Source: Sphingobacterium bambusae (GTDB lineage: Bacteria > Bacteroidota > Bacteroidia > Sphingobacteriales > Sphingobacteriaceae). From it: a stretch of 64,000 nt of DNA. The stretch is taken from positions 62,001 through 126,000 of the forward strand of contig NZ_CP138332.1 in assembly GCF_033955345.1 (NCBI RefSeq). The letters run 5' to 3'. Numbering within the stretch: the first letter of the stretch is position 1; each line of letters starts with the position of its first letter. The notes under the pieces are model-generated. The model did not search any database. It worked only from the letters and a program-made list of their open reading frames with translations, and was not told the origin of the DNA. Below, one piece after another: positions 55,595 to 64,000 of the stretch. The position numbers and the translations under genes are program-made.

Positions 55595-56053
55595 ATGGTA
55601 ATAATCAACAATTTTGAAGAATACAAATCGCACGAGGGGAAAGCACTCGGCGAATCAGATTGGCACACTATTGATCAAGCACAAATTAATAAGTTTGCCG
55701 ATGCTACTTTAGACCATCAATGGATACATGTAGACAAAGAAAAAGCCGAAACAGAGGGACCTTTTAAATCGACTATTGCCCACGGCTACCTCACCCTATC
55801 CTTGATCCCCTATCTGTGGAAACAAATTGCGGATGTCCGCAACGTCAAAATGGAAATCAACTATGGCATAGAAAATTTAAAATTTGGGCAAGCTGTATTG
55901 GTTGACAATCAAGTTCAGTTGAAAGCAAAGGTTAAATCGATCCTGAATTTACGTGGTGTGGTGAAGGCTACAATTGAAGCAACGCTCGTGATCAAGGACA
56001 ATGCAAAGCCCGCCTATGTCGGGGATGTCGTATTCTTGTACCATTTCGCTTAA
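55595..56053 (+). CDS. MaoC-like (R)-specific enoyl-CoA hydratase
   Basis: 152 residues, a single hot-dog domain. The catalytic Asp and His can be placed in FADATLDHQWIHVD near 32-45, the family hydratase motif 2; the following IAHGYLTLSLIPYLW completes it. It hydrates trans-2-enoyl-CoA to (R)-3-hydroxyacyl-CoA; the substrate chain length is not predictable. Single gene. Confidence 0.9.
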   Translation: MVIINNFEEYKSHEGKALGESDWHTIDQAQINKFADATLDHQWIHVDKEKAETEGPFKSTIAHGYLTLSLIPYLWKQIADVRNVKMEINYGIENLKFGQAVLVDNQVQLKAKVKSILNLRGVVKATIEATLVIKDNAKPAYVGDVVFLYHFA

Positions 56054-56081
56054 AACGTTTACCTAATAAAAGTGAGCGCAT

Positions 56082-56129
56082 AAAAAAACAGCGTTTGGCT
56101 TTTTCAAATTGCTAAACGCTGTTTTTTTA
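56082..56129. terminator. Bidirectional terminator between MaoC-like gene and VOC gene
   Basis: Arms AAAAAACAGCGTTTGGC and GCTAAACGCTGTTTTTT (one mismatch) around an 11-base loop. Confidence 0.88.
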
Positions 56130-56155
56130 CAAATCGTGCAACAAATACGCGACTA

Positions 56156-56548
56156 TTAAATTTCATAAAACTCAATCGGTAAACCATCTGGGTCAGCCGT
56201 AAAAGTAAATCGCTTTCCTGTTAACTCATCCGTACGTATCGCTTCACAAGCAATTCCTTGTTCCGCTAGCCTTTCCACAGCCTCTGAAACGTCCTCAACG
56301 GTGAATGCCAAATGTCTCAGCCCCGCAGCTTCCGGATAAGAGGGGCGTTTAGGCGGCGAGGGAAATGAAAACAGCTCTATCACGTATTGCCCCGCTATAG
56401 CCAGATCCGCCTTGTACGAGTCGCGGGCTTCACGATAAGTTTCCGATAGTAGCTCAAATCCCAATGTATCGCAATAAAAGGCGAGTGAGCTTTTATAATC
56501 GCTACAGATGATAGCAATATGATGAACAGATTTTATCGATAAGGCCAT
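56156..56548 (-). CDS. VOC-family protein (YaeR/glyoxalase-like)
   Basis: 130 residues forming two beta-alpha-beta-beta-beta modules: VHHIAIICSDYKSSLAFYCDTLGFEL in the first and LRHLAFTVEDVSEAVERL with FTADPDGLPIEFYE in the second. The metal-ligand positions His (VHHIAI), Glu (YVIELF), His (LRHLAF) and Glu (PIEFYE) are present, so it probably binds a metal. It resembles YaeR/SMU1112c. It starts 7 bases after bshB1, third in a gpx-bshB1-VOC cassette, so a thiol-cofactor-dependent lyase or transferase role is suggested by context. Confidence 0.85.
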   Translation of the reverse strand: MALSIKSVHHIAIICSDYKSSLAFYCDTLGFELLSETYREARDSYKADLAIAGQYVIELFSFPSPPKRPSYPEAAGLRHLAFTVEDVSEAVERLAEQGIACEAIRTDELTGKRFTFTADPDGLPIEFYEI

Positions 56549-56555
56549 CTTGTTT

Positions 56556-57275
56556 TTAAAAGAGTTGAAAAATATCCTTCACACCTAAAATCTTACGTGC
56601 AGTAAACCCCTCTGCATACCGAACTTGGATGCTGCGCCCAAATTCCGACGCACGGCCTTTCGTTGACTCCATAAAATCCGGATTGGAAATATAGGTTTGC
56701 GGTTCCGCATCATCAGTGCTTGCATTGAATTGCGTGCCGTAGGCTAAAATGGATTGCTCCTTGATCGACCAAAATGCCGTAATATCGATTAAAATATCAG
56801 GTTTTATATATTTATCTTGGATAAGCTGTAGCTGCAGGCGCGGTCTGAAAGCCTCTTGAGGTTGCCCGTCCAAGATGGTTTCTATGCGACGCAAACCACT
56901 TAAAAATAGCGCATCATTTACCAAGGTGCTAGCGCGACCGTGATCGGGATGGCGATCATCCAATGCATTGGTGATCACGATTTCGGGTTGGTATTTGCGT
57001 ATAGCGCGAATGATCTGCAATTGGTTTTCTACATCGTTCGCAAAAAAACCATCGCGAAGTCCTAAATTTTCACGCACTTGAACGCCCAAAATAGCGGCAG
57101 CGGCAGCGGCTTCATTTTTTCGTGTCTCAGCAGTTCCTCGCGTACCTAGCTCTCCCCGTGTCAAATCGATGATTCCAACCTGTTTACCTTCTGCTACATA
57201 CTTTGCAATGGTGCCTCCTGCGCCTAACTCAGCGTCATCGGGGTGAACCGTCATAACCAATAGATCCAACTTCAT
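56556..57275 (-). CDS. bshB1: Bacillithiol biosynthesis deacetylase BshB1
   Basis: 239 residues from ATG 57275, preceded by AAAAGGAGCTCTT as a clear ribosome binding site; the frame continues 21 bases upstream. It is a LmbE/PIG-L-type zinc deacetylase with [13 protein letters not shown] near 11-23 (His, Asp ligands), [10 protein letters not shown] and [10 protein letters not shown] near 120. The [18 protein letters not shown] block identifies BshB1. It deacetylates GlcNAc-malate to GlcN-malate on the way to bacillithiol, the low-molecular-weight thiol of many Bacteroidota. It lies between gpx (40-base gap) and the VOC gene (7-base gap). Confidence 0.93.
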   Translation of the reverse strand: MKLDLLVMTVHPDDAELGAGGTIAKYVAEGKQVGIIDLTRGELGTRGTAETRKNEAAAAAAILGVQVRENLGLRDGFFANDVENQLQIIRAIRKYQPEIVITNALDDRHPDHGRASTLVNDALFLSGLRRIETILDGQPQEAFRPRLQLQLIQDKYIKPDILIDITAFWSIKEQSILAYGTQFNASTDDAEPQTYISNPDFMESTKGRASEFGRSIQVRYAEGFTARKILGVKDIFQLF

Positions 57276-57314
57276 AAGAGCTCCTTTTAGGCGCAAAGAT
57301 AAACGTTTAAACGT

Positions 57315-57809
57315 TTACTGTTCCGAAATTAATTGTTCTATTTTTGTCATAAGTCGACTCGATTGCGGACTGGTAAAGCTGTAGAAGTAATCTACAACCT
57401 TTCCTTGCTTATCGATTAAATATTTATGAAAGTTCCAGTATGGACGCACGCCTACCGAACCATTTAAAGACCTATCTGACAAAAACTTATATAGCGGATC
57501 GCAGTATTCGCCTACAACATGAATGCGTTTGAATACCGGAAAAGTAACTTGCTCATGAATACGACAAAAAGTCTCGAGTTGCCGCCCTGTCATCGGCTCC
57601 TGTTGCCGAAAATCATTAGACGGAAACGCCAATATTTCAAAACCTCGATCTCGATATTGTTGATAGAGTTTCTCCAAGGATTGGAATTGCTTCGTAAAAA
57701 AACAACGGCTAGCTGTATTCACGATAAGCAAAACTTTACCGGAAAAGTCTTCCAACGATTTCTTTTCCCCATTAAACTGTAGTCCGTTAAAATCATAAAT
57801 CGTTTGCAT
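57315..57809 (-). CDS. gpx: Glutathione-peroxidase-like thiol peroxidase
   Basis: 164 residues, thioredoxin fold. The peroxidatic Cys36 is in ASRCFFTKQF; the catalytic partners Gln70 (RQQEP) and Trp125-Asn126 (PYWNF) are present. Cys82 (ETFCRIHEQVTFP) is at the place of the resolving Cys of thioredoxin-dependent members such as yeast Gpx3. It therefore probably uses thioredoxin or a similar thiol rather than glutathione. The ribosome binding site CCAAGGAGGAGAT is a full Shine-Dalgarno. It is the first gene of the gpx-bshB1-VOC group. Confidence 0.92.
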   Translation of the reverse strand: MQTIYDFNGLQFNGEKKSLEDFSGKVLLIVNTASRCFFTKQFQSLEKLYQQYRDRGFEILAFPSNDFRQQEPMTGRQLETFCRIHEQVTFPVFKRIHVVGEYCDPLYKFLSDRSLNGSVGVRPYWNFHKYLIDKQGKVVDYFYSFTSPQSSRLMTKIEQLISEQ

Positions 57810-57944
57810 ATCTCCTCCTTGGTTTATATGTAATGTTGGTTAGCGCGATTGCGGATATAGTGTTAGCCTCTAACAGTAAGCACAGAAACTGCCACGAACT
57901 ACGTATTCTTGTTCATACGCAATTATCACTAAGCAGCGACAACA

Positions 57945-58586
57945 CTAGTAGTTGTACAAATTTTTCACGGGCCGCATACGCTCGTAGCCACGTATAATAT
58001 TCTCTATCTCAAAATCTTCTTGCGGATCATAAACCGATTTCAGATTATGACCGAAAACTTTCGCCACGCCTTGATACAAAAAGGCAGATAAGCTGCCTTT
58101 CATCTCCTTAACGAGTTCGTAGCTTGTGTTACCTGTTTGACGTTGCACCAACTTGATTAAAATCTGCCCTTGCGAAATGCTCAGATTCTTAATCTCCGCA
58201 TTGAATTTATTTTTTATTTCTTGTTCACAGGCCTTAATCAATCGCGCTTCCTCTCGTTTGGAAGATACCATGGCAAGCTCACGGTCCAATTGCTCATAAC
58301 GTTTTTGCGCGTAGATCGCATACGGCAATACCCGTAGTACATTTCTTTCCAAGCGCAGATATCGTTGCCTATCTTCTTCCGATTTGAAGGTGCGGCGAGC
58401 GATAACCACCACGTCGTCAATAGGAAACCAAGGAAGCACCTCGCCTGTCTCCAATCTCGTGGTCATATATTTCTGTAAAACTTCCCCTTCACCCTCGCCA
58501 TAGTGTGGCACCTGCAACGCCTGACTCCTACCTATTTCAGGCAGAAGAAGCAACAGAAAACCCAACACTAAAAACCTCGTCATCAT
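57945..58586 (-). CDS. DUF4294 exported protein
   Basis: 213 residues with a signal peptide (residues 1-21). The mature part has LPWFPIDDVVVIARRTFKSEEDRQRYLRLERNVLRVLPYA (in successive short motifs) and a helical, charged region up to NIIRGYERMRP, which is the DUF4294 pattern found across Bacteroidota. No function is assigned. It is divergent from the RelA/SpoT gene with a 143-base gap. Confidence 0.85.
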   Translation of the reverse strand: MMTRFLVLGFLLLLLPEIGRSQALQVPHYGEGEGEVLQKYMTTRLETGEVLPWFPIDDVVVIARRTFKSEEDRQRYLRLERNVLRVLPYAIYAQKRYEQLDRELAMVSSKREEARLIKACEQEIKNKFNAEIKNLSISQGQILIKLVQRQTGNTSYELVKEMKGSLSAFLYQGVAKVFGHNLKSVYDPQEDFEIENIIRGYERMRPVKNLYNY

Positions 58587-58729
58587 GAAATGGAAATATT
58601 TACCTATTTTATAATTTGTAAAAAATTTGCTATATTTATGTATTGTTTCCAGCCATCATACAACCTTGGGAAACACAGTAATAAAAATACAAACAAAAAT
58701 ATATAAAAGCAACTTTTTTCAGCGTGTTT

Positions 58730-60937
58730 ATGGAAGATTATGTGATTGACATTGAAGCAGAAAACAAGGAAATTAGAAAGAGATACCGCGCTTTACTTCG
58801 CGCCTGTAAACCCACCTTGCAACGAGGCGATAAACAAGAAATACGCAAAGCTTTCGATTTGGCATTAGAGAGCCACAAAGAGATGCGTAGAAAATCGGGA
58901 GAGCCCTACATTTATCATCCTATTGCCGTAGCGCAAATAGCGGCCGAGGAAATTGGACTAGGAACCACATCCATTGTTTGCGCACTGCTCCACGACGTGG
59001 TAGAAGATACTGCTGTAACGCTACTGGAAATCGAAACACAGTTTGGAAAAAAGGTCGCGCGAATTATCGATGGCCTCACCAAGATTTCTGGCATTTTTGA
59101 TCCCAATAGCTCCATGCAGGCGGAAAATTTCCGCAAGATGCTGCTGACGTTAGCCGATGATGTACGTGTGATATTAATCAAATTGGCCGACCGCCTACAT
59201 AACATGCGTACCATGGAATTTATGGCGCGTCACAAACAATTGAAGATTGCATCGGAAACCAGTTATCTTTATGCACCCTTGGCGCACAGGCTGGGTCTTT
59301 ACGCGATTAAATCAGAGCTGGAAGACCTTTCCATGAAATACACCGATCCGGACACCTATAAATTCATAGCACGTAAGCTGAATGAGAAAAAGGCCGAACG
59401 GGAGAAGTTTGTAGCGGATTTTATCGGTCCGGTGAAAAGCATTCTTGAGGAACAGGGTATCAAGGCACAGGTTTTTGGTCGTCCAAAATCTATTTTTTCG
59501 ATTTGGAACAAAATGCGTAAAAAGTCTATTCCTTTTGAGGAAGTTTATGACCTATTTGCCATACGTGTAATTATCGACACCTCTACCGAGCGTGAAAAAA
59601 CCGAATGTTGGAAGGTATACTCGATCATTACCGACCTTTATCGCCCCAATCCAGATCGTTTGCGCGACTGGGTTTCGTCCCCGAAAGGGAATGGATATGA
59701 GTCCCTGCACACCACGGTTATGGGTCCTAGAGGGCAGTGGGTGGAAGTACAGATTCGCACGAAGCGTATGAACGAGATCGCAGAGAAGGGTTTTGCTGCG
59801 CATTGGAAGTACAAAGAATCTAATTCGGACAGTGGATTAGACCAATGGATACAGAAGGTTCGCAACATGCTGAGCAGTCCAGAGCAGAATGCGCTTGACT
59901 TTGTGGATGACTTTAAGATGAACCTCTTTTCGGACGAAATCTTTATCTTCACACCGAAAGGCACTTTGGTGCAATTGCCCAACGGCGCAACCGCACTCGA
60001 TTTCGCATTTGAAATACACTCGGACATAGGAGCTACCTGTATCGGTGCGAAGGTGAACCATAAACTTGTGCCGCTGGCCCATCCACTGCAAAATGGCGAC
60101 CAGGTGGAGATCATCACCTCCAGCAAACAGTCTCCTAAAGAAGATTGGCTGAATTTTGTTGTCACCGCTAAAGCGAAGTCCAAAATACGCTCTTCATTAA
60201 AAGAAGAGAAAAGACGTGTGGCCGAAGATGGCAAGGAGATTTTAGAACGCAAGCTAAAGTCTTTAAAGATCACCTATAACACGGACAATATCAATAAAAT
60301 CGCAAACTACTTCAAGTATCCCAGTTCGCAAGAGCTTTTTTACAACGTAGCAAAAGGGATTATTGACGTCAAAAACCTGCGCGACTATGCAGCTAGTGAA
60401 AAAACGCCAGAGCATAACCATAATCAATTTAGCTCGCACATCTCCGGCTTGGTGGAGAAGATCAATAAAAAAGATGTTGACACCATCCTGATCGGTGATG
60501 ATTACCAAAAGGTGGATTACACCCTTGCTCCGTGTTGCAACCCGATTCCGGGGGATGACATATTTGGATTTCTAACGGTCAATGACGGTATTAAGATACA
60601 CCGCACAAGCTGTCCTAATGCATCCAAACTAATGGCCAATTATGGCTACCGTATATTGAAGGCAAAATGGGCTTCTTCGCAAGCACAAGTGGCTTTCCTT
60701 ACGGGCTTACGCATCGTAGGTATCGATGATGTGGGATTGGTCAATAAGATTACCAATGTTATCTCGCGCGAATTCAATGTCAATATCCGCTCGCTTGCGA
60801 TAACCAGTAACGAAGGTATATTTGAAGGAAACATTATGGTATTCGTCAATAATACCGAGCAACTGGAAAACTTGATGAAGAACCTGAAGGACATCAGCGG
60901 TATCACCGGCGTAACACGTTACGACGCAGACCTTTAA
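58730..60937 (+). CDS. Bifunctional (p)ppGpp synthetase/hydrolase (RelA/SpoT)
   Basis: 735 residues from ATG 58730; a GTG two codons upstream is possible. The hydrolase HD domain carries YIYHPIAVA and ALLHDVVEDT (near 65-95) and KLADRLHNMRT. The synthetase domain has GRPKSIFSIWNKM and YDLFAIRVI near 260-285. TGS (FTPKGTLVQLPNGATALDFAF) and a C-terminal ACT domain (RIVGIDDVGLVNKITNVIS) follow. Both active sites look intact, so it can make and degrade the stringent-response alarmone. Fur follows 81 bases downstream. Confidence 0.95.
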   Translation: MEDYVIDIEAENKEIRKRYRALLRACKPTLQRGDKQEIRKAFDLALESHKEMRRKSGEPYIYHPIAVAQIAAEEIGLGTTSIVCALLHDVVEDTAVTLLEIETQFGKKVARIIDGLTKISGIFDPNSSMQAENFRKMLLTLADDVRVILIKLADRLHNMRTMEFMARHKQLKIASETSYLYAPLAHRLGLYAIKSELEDLSMKYTDPDTYKFIARKLNEKKAEREKFVADFIGPVKSILEEQGIKAQVFGRPKSIFSIWNKMRKKSIPFEEVYDLFAIRVIIDTSTEREKTECWKVYSIITDLYRPNPDRLRDWVSSPKGNGYESLHTTVMGPRGQWVEVQIRTKRMNEIAEKGFAAHWKYKESNSDSGLDQWIQKVRNMLSSPEQNALDFVDDFKMNLFSDEIFIFTPKGTLVQLPNGATALDFAFEIHSDIGATCIGAKVNHKLVPLAHPLQNGDQVEIITSSKQSPKEDWLNFVVTAKAKSKIRSSLKEEKRRVAEDGKEILERKLKSLKITYNTDNINKIANYFKYPSSQELFYNVAKGIIDVKNLRDYAASEKTPEHNHNQFSSHISGLVEKINKKDVDTILIGDDYQKVDYTLAPCCNPIPGDDIFGFLTVNDGIKIHRTSCPNASKLMANYGYRILKAKWASSQAQVAFLTGLRIVGIDDVGLVNKITNVISREFNVNIRSLAITSNEGIFEGNIMVFVNNTEQLENLMKNLKDISGITGVTRYDADL

Positions 60938-60989
60938 TCTGCATAATGTCATCATTCGTAAAAGGGTCGTTTTTTACGATGGAAATTGG

Positions 60990-60997
60990 TAAATTTG
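60990..60997 (+). promoter_or_regulatory. -7 box of fur
   Basis: TAAATTTG, a full TAnnTTTG match, 22 bases before the ATG at 61019. Confidence 0.5.
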
Positions 60998-61018
60998 TAT
61001 GGGATTTTAAATAGAAGT

Positions 61019-61516
61019 ATGAATCAAGCCGAAAACTACCAAACGGTAAAGAAAATTTTCGAAGCTTACTTAGAGAACAAAAATCTAAGAAAGACACCGG
61101 AACGTTATGCGATTTTAGAAGAGATATATTCTCGTTCTGACCACTTCGATGTGGAGTCTCTTTATATCCACATGAAGAACAAAAAGTATAGAGTGAGCCG
61201 TGCTACGGTATACAACACCTTAGAATTGTTAGTTTCCTGTGACCTTGTCACGAAACACCAATTTGGGCGTAACATGGCACAGTTCGAGAAGTCATATGGT
61301 TTCAAACAGCATGACCACGTTATCTGTATTGAATGCAACAAGGTGGTCGAGTTTTGTGACCCGCGCATCAATCAGATTCAAAGTTTGATGGGCGATCTCT
61401 TGAAGTTCGACATCAAACACCATTCGCTAAACTTATATGGCGTTTGTGAAGACTGCCAGAAGAAAAATGCTCCCGAGACGGTATTGGAAAGCAGTGAATC
61501 TGTAATTTCAAATTAA
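61019..61516 (+). CDS. fur: Fur-family metal-responsive repressor
   Basis: 165 residues from ATG 61019; the frame is open 33 bases upstream but that contains the -7 box. The N-terminal winged helix contains the recognition part [20 protein letters not shown]. The dimerisation domain holds the metal site ([19 protein letters not shown], in blocks, and [13 protein letters not shown]), with two CxxC pairs typical of a structural zinc. It could be Fur, Zur or PerR in function; the sequence alone does not decide. It lies between the RelA/SpoT gene and purA. Confidence 0.85.
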   Translation: MNQAENYQTVKKIFEAYLENKNLRKTPERYAILEEIYSRSDHFDVESLYIHMKNKKYRVSRATVYNTLELLVSCDLVTKHQFGRNMAQFEKSYGFKQHDHVICIECNKVVEFCDPRINQIQSLMGDLLKFDIKHHSLNLYGVCEDCQKKNAPETVLESSESVISN

Positions 61517-61540
61517 TGCAGTAATCGCCGATTATTGTAT

Positions 61541-61548
61541 TACCTTTG
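61541..61548 (+). promoter_or_regulatory. -7 box of purA
   Basis: TACCTTTG, a full match. Transcription would start near 61555, within or just before the leader hairpin. Confidence 0.5.
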
Positions 61549-61583
61549 TTCAGGAAAGACGGGCATGCCTAGTTTTTCCTGAA
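61549..61583 (+). other. Hairpin at the 5' end of the purA transcript
   Basis: Arms TTCAGGAAA and TTTCCTGAA, enclosing a smaller palindrome GGCATGCC. It is not followed by a T-run, so termination is unlikely; a leader structure or 3' end of fur are alternatives. Confidence 0.55.
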
Positions 61584-61644
61584 CTTATATTTTAGGGACA
61601 GTGGAAACTATCATTTAATTTTAAATCTCAATATATCCAGTATT

Positions 61645-62916
61645 ATGCAAGTTGATGTGCTTTTGGGCCTGCAATGGGGCGATGAAGGTAAAGGAAAAAT
61701 TGTGGACGTTTTTTGTCCAAAATACGATTTGATCGCACGCTTTCAAGGTGGTCCTAATGCCGGACACACATTAGAATTTGACAATAAGAAATTTGTCCTG
61801 AACACTATCCCTTCAGGGATTTTCAATGAAGGCACCCTAAACCTCATTGGTAGTGGTGTTGTGATTGACCCGATTATCCTTAAAAGAGAACTTGACAATC
61901 TTCGTGCAGCAGGTTTTGACCCCGTTGGTAAGGGCAAGTTAGTGTTGGCAAGAAAGGCACACCTTATCCTCCCTACTCACCAGTTGTTGGATGCTGCCTC
62001 AGAATCTAAAATGGGTGCCGGAAAGATTGGTTCAACCTTGAAAGGAATTGGACCGACCTACATGGATAAGACGGGCAGAAATGGCTTACGTGTTGGTGAT
62101 ACCACATTAGCGGACTTCAAAGAGCGCTACGAGAAGCTCAAAGCAAAACATTTGGAAATCCTTTCCCACTATGGGGAGATTCCAGATTTCAGCGAAAAAG
62201 AGAATGCATTTTTAGCTGCTATCGATTTTATAAAAACCATCCCTCATGTTGATGCCGAGCATTTGGTGAACAATTACCTGAAGGAAGGTAAGAAAGTATT
62301 GGCAGAAGGTGCGCAAGGAACATTGTTGGACGTCGATTTTGGCTCTTACCCTTTCGTCACTTCATCTAATACGACGACAGCAGGTGCCTGCACAGGATTA
62401 GGCATAGCGCCAAACAAAATCGGTGCTGTATATGGTATTTTCAAAGCGTACGCTACCCGCGTGGGCGGAGGCCCATTCCCTACCGAGTTGGACAACGAAA
62501 CTGGCGAGCAATTGCGCCAATTGGGGCATGAGTTCGGTGCAACGACAGGACGCGCTCGACGTACCGGTTGGATCGATATTCCGGCGTTGAAATATGCGAT
62601 TATGCTAAACGGTGTTACGGAGCTTATCATGATGAAAGCCGACGTATTGGATACATTTGAAAAAATCTATGTCTGTACGCACTATAAGTACGATGGCGAG
62701 GTGATCGACTATATGCCTTACGAGATCATCACAAACACTGCCGAGCCTATTTTAGAGGAAGTAGAAGGTTGGAATGAAGATATTACCGGAATTCGCTCTA
62801 CGGACGAGATTCCTACAGCGTTGAAAAACTACATTGCATATTTGGAGAAAGCTTTAGAAGTTCCTATCAAATATCTTTCTGTAGGTCCAGATCGCGTTCA
62901 GACGATTGAATTGTAA
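61645..62916 (+). CDS. purA: Adenylosuccinate synthetase
   Basis: 423 residues, the usual length. Family motifs: LGLQWGDEGKGKIVD at the N-terminus (P-loop-like, catalytic Asp), GGPNAGHTL with the catalytic His near 41, GTLDVDFGSYPFVTSSNT-like TLLDVDFGSYPFVTSSNT, and GATTGRARRTGWID near 300. It makes adenylosuccinate from IMP, Asp and GTP. It is followed after 8 bases by a chorismate-using enzyme gene, so both may share a transcript. Confidence 0.97.
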   Translation: MQVDVLLGLQWGDEGKGKIVDVFCPKYDLIARFQGGPNAGHTLEFDNKKFVLNTIPSGIFNEGTLNLIGSGVVIDPIILKRELDNLRAAGFDPVGKGKLVLARKAHLILPTHQLLDAASESKMGAGKIGSTLKGIGPTYMDKTGRNGLRVGDTTLADFKERYEKLKAKHLEILSHYGEIPDFSEKENAFLAAIDFIKTIPHVDAEHLVNNYLKEGKKVLAEGAQGTLLDVDFGSYPFVTSSNTTTAGACTGLGIAPNKIGAVYGIFKAYATRVGGGPFPTELDNETGEQLRQLGHEFGATTGRARRTGWIDIPALKYAIMLNGVTELIMMKADVLDTFEKIYVCTHYKYDGEVIDYMPYEIITNTAEPILEEVEGWNEDITGIRSTDEIPTALKNYIAYLEKALEVPIKYLSVGPDRVQTIEL

Positions 62917-62924
62917 GCAAAACA

Positions 62925-64000
62925 ATGGCTAAAGCCATCTTTGACGTTAATATTGCCCAATTTAAAGACAAAGCCTTGCGGTGGGGTCAGCAATTCAGCG
63001 AGTGTTGCTTCCTAGAATCCAATGCTTTTGAGGATGAATACCAGCAGATCGAAGCGTTATTAGCTGTTGATGCGTTAGACTACTGTCATTCAAATACGGG
63101 TAAAGATAGCTTTAGCAAATTAGAAATATTCAGAACCAAGTATTCACAATCGTGGATGCTTGGTTTTTTTAGTTATGACCTAAAAAACGAACTCGAGCAG
63201 TTTTCACCTCACCATGTAGATGAGCTTGGTTTTCCAGCGCTTTACTTTTTTATACCAGCAACAATCATTCGTTTTACCGGAGGAACGGTGGAAATTGAAT
63301 CGGAAAATCCAGAACACATTTTTCAAGCGATAGAAAATAGCCTTAGTCCCTCTCCTATCAACTTACCTAAAGATGGGGATATTAACATACAAAAACGCGT
63401 TTCAAAAGCAGCATACCTCGACACTTTCGATAAAATGCAGCAGCATATTAAACGTGGAGACATCTACGAGGTAAACCTATGCCAAGAGTTTTACGCCGAA
63501 TCGGTTGACGTGGATCCATGCTCTATTTACCAGCACTTGAATCGTGTATCGCCGATGCCCTTTTCTAGTTTTTTTAAGTTGCAAGACCACTATATCCTCT
63601 GTGCGTCGCCCGAGCGCTTTTTAGCCAAACGCGGCGAGCAATTGATTTCTCAGCCGATTAAAGGAACTGCCCCACGAGGAGGTAACAGCCAAGAGGATGA
63701 AGAAATGATCAATAGGCTCCTGCAAAACCCAAAAGAACGTGCAGAGAATGTAATGATCGTAGACCTTGTGCGCAACGATTTAACCCGAAGTGCAGCGCCT
63801 GCATCTGTAGATGCATCGCGCGTACTGGAAGTTCATACCTTTCCGCAAGTCCATCAACTTATATCAACAGTTACCTGTATAAAGGATCCTGACACGTCGG
63901 ATATTAGCGCTATTAGAAACACATTTCCTGCTGGTTCCATGACCGGCGCGCCGAAAATCAAAGCCATGCAGCTTTGTGACAGCTATGAAGGCAGCAAACG
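62925..64000 (+). CDS. pabB: Aminodeoxychorismate synthase component I (pabB-like), partial
   Basis: Open from ATG 62925 to the window edge without a stop, about 358 codons, so the C-terminus is missing. The chorismate-binding domain can be read: RGDIYEVNLCQEF near 180, SPERFLAK near 225, SQPIKGTAPRGG with the active-site Lys, ENVMIVDLVRNDL near 280, and FPAGSMTGAPKIKAMQ near 335. PIKGTAPR, with Lys, favours aminodeoxychorismate or anthranilate synthase over isochorismate synthase; the N-terminal domain is short as in PabB. The function in folate synthesis is inferred. The gap to purA is 8 bases. Confidence 0.85.
   Translation, partial: MAKAIFDVNIAQFKDKALRWGQQFSECCFLESNAFEDEYQQIEALLAVDALDYCHSNTGKDSFSKLEIFRTKYSQSWMLGFFSYDLKNELEQFSPHHVDELGFPALYFFIPATIIRFTGGTVEIESENPEHIFQAIENSLSPSPINLPKDGDINIQKRVSKAAYLDTFDKMQQHIKRGDIYEVNLCQEFYAESVDVDPCSIYQHLNRVSPMPFSSFFKLQDHYILCASPERFLAKRGEQLISQPIKGTAPRGGNSQEDEEMINRLLQNPKERAENVMIVDLVRNDLTRSAAPASVDASRVLEVHTFPQVHQLISTVTCIKDPDTSDISAIRNTFPAGSMTGAPKIKAMQLCDSYEGSK

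Overview
The window is 64 kb of chromosome from a member of the Bacteroidota, most likely the Sphingobacteriaceae (Sphingobacterium or Pedobacter relatives). The reasons are many upstream regions with the Bacteroidota -7 box TAnnTTTG (once with a TTTG box 19 bases upstream), few Shine-Dalgarno sequences, families typical of the phylum (DUF4230, DUF4294, BshB1, a short NusA, a DnaE fused to an exonuclease, an ISAon1-type insertion sequence) and several predicted outer-membrane or exported proteins. The genus is an inference; the phylum is well supported. Most of the window is ordinary core genome with short intergenic gaps and clear intrinsic terminators.

Layout. 1-4.4 kb: a glycosyltransferase fused to a toroid domain, a 628-base gap, and a complete ISAon1/ISL3-like element with an 8-bp target duplication and a duplicated right end. 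4.5-15.1 kb: tRNA-Thr, clpB, a PDZ aspartyl protease, two L,D-transpeptidases, monomeric isocitrate dehydrogenase, an NAD(P)-binding protein and a flavodoxin-reductase-like [2Fe-2S] protein. 15.2-21.4 kb: the rimP-nusA-infB operon with its own promoter and a leader hairpin, preceded by a LexA-like S24 repressor divergent from a degenerate GIY-YIG protein. 21.5-31.7 kb: a three-domain protease/propeller/barrel protein, PBP1A, sigma-54, DNA polymerase IV, a DUF3267 membrane protein and a porin. 31.9-43.5 kb: lpxB, two exported proteins, thioredoxin, DnaE and a peptidase pair (aminopeptidase P and dipeptidyl peptidase IV). 43.6-52.8 kb: a DinB-like protein, the agmatine-to-putrescine pair aguB/aguA, a small protein, a sugar acetyltransferase, a Crp-like regulator, DUF4230, an acyltransferase, YpfJ, PhnA and a degenerate YgjP-like pair. 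52.9-64 kb: M13 peptidase, DoxX, MaoC, a gpx-bshB1-VOC cassette, DUF4294, RelA/SpoT, Fur, purA and the start of pabB, which runs off the edge.

How the genes relate. Several clusters have a readable logic: translation/transcription factors (rimP, nusA, infB); proline-peptide breakdown (pepP with DPP IV, overlapping by 11 bases); polyamine synthesis (aguB, aguA); and thiol-based detoxification (gpx, bshB1, VOC protein). No CRISPR array, prophage, conjugative element or recognisable defence island was seen.

The most interesting signals are small: the promoter-plus-hairpin leader of rimP-nusA-infB, the 91-bp duplication ending exactly at the IS terminus, inverted repeats between the S24 repressor and the GIY-YIG-like gene, a YgjP-like protein that has lost its metal-binding residues and overlaps an unknown partner, and a terminator-like hairpin immediately before the aguA start codon.
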